11,433 nt of DNA from Desulfobacteraceae bacterium (lineage in GTDB: Bacteria > Desulfobacterota > Desulfobacteria > Desulfobacterales > UBA11574), in contig PKTV01000310.1 in assembly GCA_002868985.1 (NCBI GenBank), positions 1-11,433 of the forward strand, read 5' to 3'. The notes beneath the pieces are model-generated. The model was not told the origin of the DNA. It worked only from the letters and a program-made list of their open reading frames with translations, and ran no database searches. Position numbers and translations under genes: made by a program. Position 1 is the first letter of the stretch, and every line of letters starts with the position of its first letter. This document shows positions 5,863 through 11,433 of this stretch, one piece after another.

Positions 5863-6348
5863 TTAACCATATGGTTCATAGACTGGAGAAGGTTTTCCAC
5901 TTGGACCGAGGTATCGAATAAACCAATAAATGGCCTGAAGATCCTCATTGTTCATTGCATTAAGAATGGGGTGCGGCATCGGGGGTCTGCTCTTTAATGT
6001 CTTTGCCATTTCTATCCATTCTTCTTCTTTATAAGTGTCGATTAAAAGCCGAAGATTTGATCCATAGGAGGTCCCCAGCGGTCCGCGCCATCCGATGGTA
6101 TCACCAATCAACCATTTGTTCTCCGGAATATTCCCTTCTGATTTTAAATATCCGGCGGTATGACAATCGTTGCACCCCAATTGTTTTACCAGAAAGCGCC
6201 CTTTATCTACCGATTTCATTTTAAAGTAAAACTCGGATTTGCTTTTCAACGGTTTAGTTTTATCAGGTTTTGCACAATTCCAAAAAAAGAGCCCGGATAA
6301 GATAAAACATAAAAGAAAAATATAGGTGAGGGTGAATTTCATTGGCAT
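5863..6348 (-). CDS. Monoheme cytochrome c, membrane-anchored or lipoprotein
   Basis: 161 residues from the chosen start. The heme-binding motif is CNDCH (59-63), preceded by the usual KGRFLVKQLGC helix. A likely sixth ligand methionine lies in RPPMPHP, and the C-terminal helix EDLQAIYWFIRYLG is typical of class I c-type cytochromes. The N-terminus (4-24) is a hydrophobic signal segment ending in WNC, with Cys25 as a possible lipidation site, though W at -2 is unusual for a lipobox; a plain membrane anchor is the alternative. The protein therefore faces the periplasm and carries electrons for an unknown partner. The open frame extends to 6390, but AAGGA just upstream of 6348 supports ATG 6348 (or ATG 6342). 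The gene stands alone. Confidence 0.88.
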   Translation of the reverse strand: MPMKFTLTYIFLLCFILSGLFFWNCAKPDKTKPLKSKSEFYFKMKSVDKGRFLVKQLGCNDCHTAGYLKSEGNIPENKWLIGDTIGWRGPLGTSYGSNLRLLIDTYKEEEWIEMAKTLKSRPPMPHPILNAMNNEDLQAIYWFIRYLGPSGKPSPVYEPYG

Positions 6349-6564
6349 GATTTCCTTTAAGCAAATGTGATTGTTATTATAACCTAACAATATTCATATT
6401 GGGCTTTGCGAATATCAATCGGCCAAAACAACAGGAGTTACCTTAGCATTAAACCTTTTGTATATGTATCAAATCGTGGTGATATTTTCAAACTCAAGTG
6501 GCAGGCAGCCATAATATCATTCCAATCAAAAGATGCAAGTCTTTAGATTTATCGCGACTGCGAT

Positions 6565-6594
6565 TTGACAATTGCGTGGTATTTACAATAAAAT
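6565..6594 (+). promoter_or_regulatory. Possible sigma70 promoter upstream of the STN operon
   Basis: TTGACA (6565-6570), 18-bp spacer, TAAAAT (6589-6594, 5 of 6 matches). It lies 270 bp before the STN gene start, so it would make a long leader, or serve a small RNA. Confidence 0.45.
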
Positions 6595-6707
6595 TCCGTC
6601 CTCAAATGTGCTGATCCCATTTTAAAATCTGCTAAAGATTTTTTATAATGACGTATTCAGATAATATTAAAGTGCAATTTGGACCTGTTAAAATCACAAA
6701 ATTATAT

Positions 6708-6737
6708 TTGACTGCGGCACAGAATTTAGATTAATAT
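6708..6737 (+). promoter_or_regulatory. Possible proximal promoter of the STN operon
   Basis: TTGACT (6708-6713), 18-bp spacer, TAATAT (6732-6737). A transcript from here would begin just before the mini-ORF at 6757. Confidence 0.4.
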
Positions 6738-6756
6738 TCTTTCAGGAGTTTATTAA

Positions 6757-6771
6757 ATGAAAAATCTTTAG
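6757..6771 (+). promoter_or_regulatory. Mini-ORF MKNL-stop with strong RBS in the leader of the STN operon
   Basis: AGGAG (6744-6748) stands 8 nt before an ATG that opens a frame of only four codons (M, K, N, L) closed by TAG. Directly after it, GGCG (6777-6780) can pair with CGCC (6791-6794), or CCTTGG (6781-6786) with CCGAGG (6794-6799). The two stems share bases and exclude each other. This is the layout of a translated leader that could influence the operon; it may equally be the stub of a lost gene. Confidence 0.35.
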
Positions 6772-6864
6772 ATAAAGGCGCCTTGGATTAACGCCGAGGT
6801 TTGATGTCAAATTTCAAAATATTCCCTAACGCTGGTTTCCGGCATGTTTTTAAGGATGTTGAAC

Positions 6865-7563
6865 ATGAAACACTATCGCAGTGTTTTTACCCACCGTCAC
6901 ATCGCTTTGATTATCCTTTTGTTTTTTGTCACACCTTCCTTATTTTTACCGATTTCATCATGGGCCGCCAACGAAACTGAAGCCGGCGATGAACTTATTT
7001 CCCTGACTGTAAAGGATGAACCCTTAGGGGACGTGTTGTACAAAGTCTCTATGGCTACCGGTTACGATATTAGCCTGGATAATAAATGGCAAAATTACCG
7101 GGTTACCGCCTCTTTAGAAGAAGTCTCTTTGCATAAGGGGCTGAAACGAATTCTTAGAAATCTAAACAGTGCAATTATTTATGTTTCTAGCAAGAAAATT
7201 AAGATTATTATCTATGATAAAACCACTACTGAAGACGCATCTTTGTCCCCTTCAACTGACAAATCGTTTGAAAGGACTCCGGATTCTCAACGTCGGCCTG
7301 GCCGTCCTTCGAAACACCGGCCTCCCACTTCACAGGCTATTGTAGATAAGGATAGTTCCGAAATCGATGAAGACACTTCCGATAACCCTGTCGTTTCCGG
7401 CCAGGAATCAGAAACCAGCACCCCCGATAGTGAAGGAGAAGAAAAAACAGAACCTGAAAGCCTTAAAGCAGAGCCTGATGAAGGGACAAATAAAGACTTT
7501 GGGAACAAATCTTCCGAGGAAAGACCTGAGAATAACAATCAAACCGAATCAAGAAACGAGTAA
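6865..7563 (+). CDS. Exported STN-domain protein with acidic low-complexity tail
   Basis: 232 residues from ATG 6865, preferred over ATG 6844 because AAGGA lies 8 nt upstream. A signal peptide (1-35, hydrophobic IALIILLFFV, likely cleavage after SWA) leads to a periplasmic domain at ~45-118. LTVKDEPLGDVLYKVSMATGY followed by VTASLEEVSLHKGLKRILRNL matches the secretin/TonB short N-terminal (STN) type fold. The remainder (~120-232) is a disordered, Ser/Glu/Asp/Pro-rich tail with no secretin or TonB-receptor barrel. STN domains normally bind partners within secretion or uptake gates, so a free-standing one suggests an accessory role at the envelope; this is inference. It is followed after 6 bp by a small lipoprotein gene, surely co-transcribed. 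Tail length and composition are likely to vary between relatives. Confidence 0.82.
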   Translation: MKHYRSVFTHRHIALIILLFFVTPSLFLPISSWAANETEAGDELISLTVKDEPLGDVLYKVSMATGYDISLDNKWQNYRVTASLEEVSLHKGLKRILRNLNSAIIYVSSKKIKIIIYDKTTTEDASLSPSTDKSFERTPDSQRRPGRPSKHRPPTSQAIVDKDSSEIDEDTSDNPVVSGQESETSTPDSEGEEKTEPESLKAEPDEGTNKDFGNKSSEERPENNNQTESRNE

Positions 7564-7569
7564 GGGAAA

Positions 7570-7992
7570 ATGTGGATAAAGAGATGCTTTAATTTTTTTT
7601 GTTTATTCACCTTCACGATAGGCCTTTTCTACATCATCGGATGTTCCAAGCCCTATGGCTTGAAAGACGTAAGTGTTTCGGGTAGCGGCAAGATTGTGGT
7701 TTTTGAAAATGTTCAATTTAGTGACCTGTTACAGGCCACGCACGAAGCTCTCGACCGGGCTGAATTCGAAGTCATCGAGGAGATTGAACAACCCAAATTC
7801 AATGTGTTCGTCATTATCGCACGGAGCGCAAAAGTCGATACTTTAAAAGTGCGAATTAAGCGTCTTTCGGAGACTTCACATGAATTGGCATTATTTGTTT
7901 CTACTGAAAGCGGTTCTTCAGAAGAACAATCGTTCAATCGTGATCTTCTTCAGGAGATTGAAAAGCGATTAACCAATGATTTGAAAAAATAG
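7570..7992 (+). CDS. Small lipoprotein of unknown function
   Basis: 140 residues. Lipoprotein signal: a basic start (KR), a hydrophobic run, and lipobox IIGC with Cys25. The mature part has an alternating strand/helix pattern. VVFENVQFSDLLQATHEAL resembles the start of DUF3568-like lipoproteins, where a helix follows a strand, then come an EVIEEIEQP turn, IIARSAKVDTLKVRIKRL and ELALFVSTE strands, and a charged C-terminal helix. I hold the DUF3568 assignment loosely. The start overlaps the end of the intergenic AAGGGA, with only 6 bp between the upstream stop and this ATG, so it forms an operon with the STN-domain gene. The pairing suggests the two proteins act together at the envelope. Confidence 0.8.
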   Translation: MWIKRCFNFFCLFTFTIGLFYIIGCSKPYGLKDVSVSGSGKIVVFENVQFSDLLQATHEALDRAEFEVIEEIEQPKFNVFVIIARSAKVDTLKVRIKRLSETSHELALFVSTESGSSEEQSFNRDLLQEIEKRLTNDLKK

Positions 7993-8110
7993 ATCCCCAC
8001 GGGTTTTTGCCTATGGTCCTCTGCCAATTATTGATCGTCTTCAGGTCCATTTGAAACAGCTCCCTGCACCGCTTGAGCGTATGGAAATTCTGTAATGGAA
8101 TGACGACGGA
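7993..8110 (+). other. Convergent junction with a short coding-like tail
   Basis: 118 bp between the lipoprotein gene and the convergent flavoprotein gene. A plus-strand frame without a start, ending at TAA 8093-8095, reads FAYGPLPIIDRLQVHLKQLP then APLERMEIL. This looks like the C-terminus of a real protein and may be what is left after a deletion. No terminator with a good stem is visible. Confidence 0.3.
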
Positions 8111-8686
8111 TTAACCGTGAATTTTTTTCAACAACCAGGCCATATTTTCACCAAGAACCTCCATGGTACGAAGCCCTTCCTCGTCTTTTTCCACATCGCC
8201 CTTGTCCAGGCCAAACCCCATGTTCCAATAGGTTGAGCCGGGTACAATCATCTGACCGATAAAGAAGGAATGGTTTATGGCATTGAATGCATGAATGCTT
8301 CCACCTCGGCGAACCGCAACCACGGCTGCACCAACTTTGCGCCTAAACATTCCACCATTGGCGATGCTCGCCATTCCGGACCTGTCAATTAAAGCCTTAA
8401 GCTCTGTCGAAATGTTGGCGAAATATGTGGGAGAAGCCAGGATTATGCCGTCGGCTTCGATCATTTTTTCAACACATGAATTTAATACATCATTGGTCAC
8501 CGAGCATCGCTGATCTTTATTGTCAAAGCATTTGTTACAGGCGATACACCCACGTATCTTCTTTCCGGAAAGCTGCACCAGTTCGGTTTCTATCCCTTCT
8601 TTTTCAAGTTCTTGAAAAACACGATTAACAAGAATGGCGGTATTACCATTTTTTCTCGCACTTCCATTAAAGGCGACGACTTTCAT
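8111..8686 (-). CDS. Iron-sulfur flavoprotein-like NAD(P)H/FMN reductase
   Basis: 191 residues with a flavodoxin-like fold. GSARKNGNT (8-16) is the FMN phosphate loop, SPTYFANIS (85-93) contacts the isoalloxazine, and ALIDRSG lies just beyond it. A compact cysteine cluster C47, C50, C53, C61 (CX2CX2CX7C) matches the four-cysteine motif that binds a 4Fe-4S cluster in archaeal and bacterial Isf proteins, with a slightly longer last gap. Members move electrons between a ferredoxin-type donor and FMN; the physiological partner is not evident here. It is cytoplasmic, with no signal peptide. The start is supported by GGAGG 9 nt upstream. The gene is alone on its strand and converges with the STN-lipoprotein operon. 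Confidence 0.9.
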   Translation of the reverse strand: MKVVAFNGSARKNGNTAILVNRVFQELEKEGIETELVQLSGKKIRGCIACNKCFDNKDQRCSVTNDVLNSCVEKMIEADGIILASPTYFANISTELKALIDRSGMASIANGGMFRRKVGAAVVAVRRGGSIHAFNAINHSFFIGQMIVPGSTYWNMGFGLDKGDVEKDEEGLRTMEVLGENMAWLLKKIHG

Positions 8687-9076
8687 TTATCCTACCCTCC
8701 TTGATGATGACTCAATTTATTACTACCAGAATCTTGCAAGATCCAGATAGCAGTGACTCTAATTTCGCACCCGATTATCACATAAAACTTTTAAAGTAGC
8801 ATGCCGAAACAATTTTTTTTAATAAAAATTATGGCTTTTTTATAGCATTGTCACTATTTGAAACGCTCAGTTTAGGTTAGAATAATATGTTTAATATTGT
8901 CAAACCTTAATCCGGATGAGCCGATAATCATCAAGCGGACTTGCCCACCTGTGCAGTGTGGCGGAAATCCCAGTTTAACGAAAAACCAAACCCCATTTTT
9001 CCATGCCGACGATATCAACAGGTTCTCATTATTCTTGTTTGCTTGAAAATAGCGCATTGGTGCTTAAATTGTGAAG
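8687..9076. other. Intergenic region upstream of the DUF2845 gene
   Basis: About 390 bp. It contains a promoter candidate at 8858-8886 and a leader of ~180 nt with a GC-richer patch (8930-8970). A 61-codon minus-strand frame (8872-9057) lacks a ribosome binding site and a recognisable motif and is not called. The stretch 8810-8840 is AT-rich, with A/T runs that could pair weakly. Confidence 0.45.
8858..8886 (+). promoter_or_regulatory. Likely sigma70 promoter of the DUF2845-YdhR pair
   Basis: TTGAAA (8858-8863), an exact 17-bp spacer, AATAAT (8881-8886). Both hexamers match consensus at 5 of 6 bases, the best promoter pair in the window. It would leave a leader of about 180 nt before the DUF2845 start. 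Confidence 0.5.
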
Positions 9077-9469
9077 ATGAATAAATCGGCAATCAAACAT
9101 AAGAGGTTACAAGGAATATCATTACTTCTTTCACTCATTTGTGTTTTATTGTTTACAAACGATGTTGTCGCGGATTCAAATCTGCGGTGTCAAGGCCGCC
9201 TTGTATCTATAGGAGACACCAAAGCAGAGGTGTTGGACAAGTGTGATCATCCGGACAAACGTGCTCAATGGGAAGAGGATCATAACAGCACTATTTCGCA
9301 AATATATGATTACAAAACCGAGCGATATATCGCCCCCAAACGAATCGAACAACCGATCCAGATGGAGCGCTGGACTTATAATATGGGCGCCAATAAGTTT
9401 ATACGATATCTGTACTTCCAAAATGGCGAACTGATAAAAATTGAAACCGGCGAGAGGGGCGGAGATTGA
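9077..9469 (+). CDS. Exported DUF2845 family protein
   Basis: 130 residues from ATG 9077; a GTG six bases upstream (9071) is also possible. The signal peptide has basic KHKR (7-10), a hydrophobic core (11-26) and likely cleavage after VVA (30-32), so the mature protein is periplasmic. The mature part has the DUF2845 pattern: LRCQGRLVSIGDTKAEVLDKC (37-56, two cysteines that may form a disulfide), MERWTYNMGANKFIRYLYF (96-114) and NGELIKIETG (116-125). The function of the family is unknown. The ribosome binding site is weak in front of either start. A YdhR-like gene follows after 49 bp on the same strand and may be co-transcribed. Confidence 0.85.
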   Translation: MNKSAIKHKRLQGISLLLSLICVLLFTNDVVADSNLRCQGRLVSIGDTKAEVLDKCDHPDKRAQWEEDHNSTISQIYDYKTERYIAPKRIEQPIQMERWTYNMGANKFIRYLYFQNGELIKIETGERGGD

Positions 9470-9518
9470 TTTTGGCAATTATAACATAAAAAACATCAAA
9501 CAAAGGGAATCATAAAAA

Positions 9519-9839
9519 ATGATCACAACACTCGTTCAAATTAAACTTTCGGAAACTTTGTCTCTGGATAAAGCTCAAGATATATTTGCAGGCACCGCAC
9601 CAAAATACATTGACATTCAGGGACTTGTTCGCAAGTATTACCTCCTTTCAGAGGATGGAGAGACCGCAGGAGGAGTATATCTGTGGGAATCGCGAAAAGC
9701 CGCAGAAACGCTCTTCACAGATGAATGGAAAAAATTTATTCTTCAAAAGTATGGATCGGAACCGTCTGTAACATATTTCAATAGCCCGGTTATAGTAGAT
9801 AATTTGCTTGGCGAAATCATCAAGGACGTTAAAAAGTAG
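9519..9839 (+). CDS. YdhR-like putative monooxygenase (ferredoxin-like alpha-beta barrel)
   Basis: 106 residues. LVQIKLSETLSLDKAQDIF begins the first strand and helix, GLVRKYYLLSEDG follows, and GGVYLWESRKAAETLF (51-66) is the characteristic YdhR-family segment, ending in a TDEW turn. The fold is the dimeric alpha-beta barrel shared with antibiotic-biosynthesis monooxygenases. Catalysis is cofactor-free where known, but for YdhR homologues the substrate is unsettled. Cytoplasmic. AAGGGA (9503-9508) lies 10 nt before the ATG. It sits 49 bp after the DUF2845 gene; a functional link with that exported protein is not obvious. Confidence 0.85.
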   Translation: MITTLVQIKLSETLSLDKAQDIFAGTAPKYIDIQGLVRKYYLLSEDGETAGGVYLWESRKAAETLFTDEWKKFILQKYGSEPSVTYFNSPVIVDNLLGEIIKDVKK

Positions 9840-9970
9840 TTGAAACCATTGCTGCTTTTAATATCACCCTGGAGACTGTCTGGATAACTCACCCTTATCC
9901 ATGTGAACAATAGCCCGTTTACGGATGGTCCTTTTTTTCCTCCTAAACTTGCCCAAATCCGCCAGAATCC

Positions 9971-9991
9971 GTCAAAATATTGTCAAAATAT
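9971..9991. repeat. Tandem 10-mer spaced one helical turn
   Basis: GTCAAAATAT occurs at 9971-9980 and again at 9982-9991, an 11-bp period. This is compatible with adjacent protein-binding sites on one face of the helix, about 140 bp upstream of the four-cysteine protein gene. No such regulator is known to me, and the sequence is simple enough to be chance. Confidence 0.35.
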
Positions 9992-10128
9992 GACCGAACA
10001 ATTTTGGTTCGTGATTCATATTTTATCTATAACAATTTGAATTATATACTATTACTCGTTTTTTTAATTAAAATCTTAGATCTTGTATGATTTTTGCATG
10101 TGATAAACAAAACCAAAAGGAGGATCAT

Positions 10129-10332
10129 ATGGAAAGAGACAACGTAAGGGAATACCGGTTTGATATCGATATTGGTTACATCACAAAGAGCCCTTGCAGA
10201 GAATGCCCCATCAAAAGCAGTCTCCCCGAGTGTTCGAATCGTTGTGAGATGTTAACTCAATTACAGGAACTTTTGATTGGCAGCATATCGTGTTCACAAA
10301 GTTTTTCGAACCGTGAAGAATATTCCATATAA
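10129..10332 (+). CDS. 67-residue four-cysteine protein
   Basis: ATG 10129 is chosen because AAGGAGG (10117-10123) stands 5 nt upstream, the strongest ribosome binding site in the window; the frame itself opens at 10087. The protein has a polar N-terminus, then CRECPIKSSLPECSNRC (C23, C26, C35, C39; CX2CX8CX3C), a helix EMLTQLQELLIG and a tail with a fifth cysteine (ISCSQS). The four cysteines could bind zinc or a small iron-sulfur cluster. I do not recognise a named family. The gene is isolated and converges with the liv genes. Strong translation signals and clean cysteine spacing argue that it is real. Confidence 0.75.
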   Translation: MERDNVREYRFDIDIGYITKSPCRECPIKSSLPECSNRCEMLTQLQELLIGSISCSQSFSNREEYSI

Positions 10333-10343
10333 CGCAATGGTTC

Positions 10344-10359
10344 CAGCCTAAACAGGCTG
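10344..10359. terminator. Short hairpin between convergent genes
   Basis: CAGCCT (10344-10349) and AGGCTG (10354-10359) form a perfect 6-bp stem with a 4-nt loop, 12 bp after the four-cysteine gene and 21 bp beyond the end of livF. There is no T-tract on either strand, so termination by it is uncertain. Confidence 0.4.
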
Positions 10360-10379
10360 ATAACTAAGGCACCCACACA

Positions 10380-11081
10380 TCATACTCCCAAATAACGCTG
10401 CCTTAATTCGGGTTCGGCGACAAATGCGGCCGTGTCTCCGGACCAAACAAAACGTCCCTTTTCCATAATGTAATGCTGATCGGCAATACGCATCAACGCT
10501 TCCAGATTTCTGTCAATGATGAATATCGCCTGTCCGGTTTCTTTAAGCTGCTCGATGCAGTTCCAGATTTCCGCACAAACCATCGGCGCCAGTCCCTCGG
10601 TCGCATCATCTAAAATAAGCAGTTTGGCATTGGTCATCAATGCCCGGCCGATGGCCAGCATCTGCTGCTCTCCGCCGGAAAGGGTTTTACCATAAGACTG
10701 TTTCCTTTCAGCCAGTTTGGGAAACATCTCAAACACCCTGTCAAGTGTCCAGGGATCTGCTGCACCTGAACGATTGGCGGCCGTGGCGATGAGGTTTTCA
10801 CAAACCGTCAGTGTCGGAAATATCAGTCTACCTTCAGGAACCAAAGCAATTCCTGCTCTGGCTGCAATATAGCTGGGTTGATTGGTGAGTTCAAAACCCT
10901 CAAAACGGATGCTGCCCGATCTGGGCGGCGTCAAACCCAGGATCGAATGCACCAGTGTCGTCTTGCCCATACCATTGCGGCCCATGACGGTAATCACTTC
11001 CCCGGCGTCAACCGCTAAACTAACGCCGAACAGAACCTGGCTTCTTCCGTAAAAGGTCTGAATATCGGTTATTTGAAGCAT
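10380..11081 (-). CDS. livF: Branched-chain amino acid ABC transporter ATP-binding protein LivF
   Basis: 233 residues, full length for LivF. Walker A GRNGMGKT (34-41), the LivF-type VPEGR (81-85) and FPTLTVCENL (88-97), signature LSGGEQQ (134-140), Walker B LLILDD (154-159) with ATEGLAP following, and a C-terminal RQRYLGV ending. It powers uptake of leucine/isoleucine/valine or related amides together with LivG and the LivHM permeases, on the cytoplasmic face of the membrane. Two points are odd: the Walker B catalytic glutamate is Asp159, and the usual VEQN segment at the H-loop is IDRN (189-192). The first is conservative but can slow hydrolysis. The start codon overlaps the livG stop by one base, so translation is coupled; GGGAG stands 8 nt upstream. 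Confidence 0.93.
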   Translation of the reverse strand: MLQITDIQTFYGRSQVLFGVSLAVDAGEVITVMGRNGMGKTTLVHSILGLTPPRSGSIRFEGFELTNQPSYIAARAGIALVPEGRLIFPTLTVCENLIATAANRSGAADPWTLDRVFEMFPKLAERKQSYGKTLSGGEQQMLAIGRALMTNAKLLILDDATEGLAPMVCAEIWNCIEQLKETGQAIFIIDRNLEALMRIADQHYIMEKGRFVWSGDTAAFVAEPELRQRYLGV

Positions 11082-11433
11082 CAGCCGTTTTCTCCCAGAT
11101 ATGCCTGCCGCACGGCAGGATCGATGTGAATGTTTTCCGGTGTATCCGTGGCAATGGCCCGGCCGTAAACCAACACCGTGATTCGATCCGCCAGAGTAAA
11201 CACGGCGTCCATATCGTGCTCCACCATTAAAATGGTCAGCCGTCCTTTGAGAGTTTGAAGCAATTCTACCATTTTGCGTGAACTCGCCGGCCCCATGCCT
11301 GCCATGGGTTCGTCTAAGAGCAACAAGACAGGACGTGTGGCCAGCGCCATAGCCAACTCCAACTGCCGCTGTTCACCATGGGAGAGTCGGGCTGCTATAA
11401 CATCCGCGCGATCGGCAAGGCCCACCTCTTTTA
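11081..11433 (-). CDS. livG: Branched-chain amino acid ABC transporter ATP-binding protein LivG, 3' part
   Basis: The last 116 codons are visible; the frame stays open to the window edge, so the N-terminal half with Walker A lies outside. The visible part begins near KEVGLADRADV and includes the signature LSHGEQRQLELA, Walker B LLLLDEP followed by MAGMGP, the H-loop MVEHDMDAVF and the C-terminal DPAVRQAYLGE typical of LivG. Here the catalytic glutamate and H-loop histidine are intact, unlike in its partner LivF. It is the upstream gene of the pair; livH, livM and the binding protein would be expected beyond the window edge. Confidence 0.92.
   Translation of the reverse strand, partial: KEVGLADRADVIAARLSHGEQRQLELAMALATRPVLLLLDEPMAGMGPASSRKMVELLQTLKGRLTILMVEHDMDAVFTLADRITVLVYGRAIATDTPENIHIDPAVRQAYLGENG

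Larger units (their letters stand above)
6349..6864. other. Intergenic region between divergent cytochrome and STN operons
   Basis: About 515 bp with no ordinary gene. It contains two plus-strand promoter candidates (6565-6594 and 6708-6737), a perfectly spaced ribosome binding site with a four-codon mini-ORF (6757-6771), and competing stems at 6777-6799. I saw no terminator for upstream transcription and no repeat of the 4576-4710 core. Confidence 0.5.

Noticed and set aside
8872..9057. 61-codon minus-strand frame
   Set aside because: No ribosome binding site or recognisable motif, and it overlaps the leader of the DUF2845 gene.

Overview
The window reads as part of a moderately AT-rich bacterial chromosome, most likely a sulfate-reducing Desulfobacterota (Desulfobacterales-like). 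This is inferred from the gene mix: a DRG/OBG-type GTPase with a TGS domain, an iron-sulfur flavoprotein-like reductase, a monoheme c-type cytochrome lipoprotein, a DUF2845 secreted protein, a YdhR-like protein, a short four-cysteine protein, and a LivG/LivF branched-chain amino acid ABC pair. No rRNA, tRNA or CRISPR array is visible.

Layout. Positions 1-460 hold no convincing gene and end in a GC-rich hairpin. A SUMF1/FGE-sulfatase-fold gene (462-1184, minus) follows, with an abrupt GC-rich 3' end that resembles the variable region of a diversity-generating retroelement (DGR) target. After an AT-rich gap come a TGS-domain GTPase (1670-2656) and a 48-residue two-helix membrane miniprotein (2682-2828). 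A DUF900-type alpha/beta-hydrolase lipoprotein lies at 3209-4498. Then comes a 1.36-kb stretch without a firm gene (4499-5862). It holds two diverged copies of a promoter-bearing repeat, two promoter-plus-terminator units that could make tiny RNAs, a 172-bp palindromic MITE-like element with TA-flanked terminal inverted repeats, and a frameshifted gene remnant.

From 5863 onward the genes are conventional but spaced: cytochrome c lipoprotein (minus); a two-gene envelope operon of an STN-domain protein and a small lipoprotein (6865-7992); an Isf-like flavoprotein (8111-8686, minus); a DUF2845 protein followed by a YdhR-like monooxygenase-fold protein (9077-9839); a 67-residue four-cysteine protein (10129-10332); and the 3' end of a liv operon on the minus strand (livF complete, livG running off the window end).

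The genes do not form one pathway. Several act at the envelope (three lipoproteins and two further exported proteins). The most unusual material is the SUMF1 gene with its 3' compositional break and adjacent hairpin, and the repeat/promoter/MITE stretch at 4576-5452. All family assignments come from reading motifs by eye; no database search was run.
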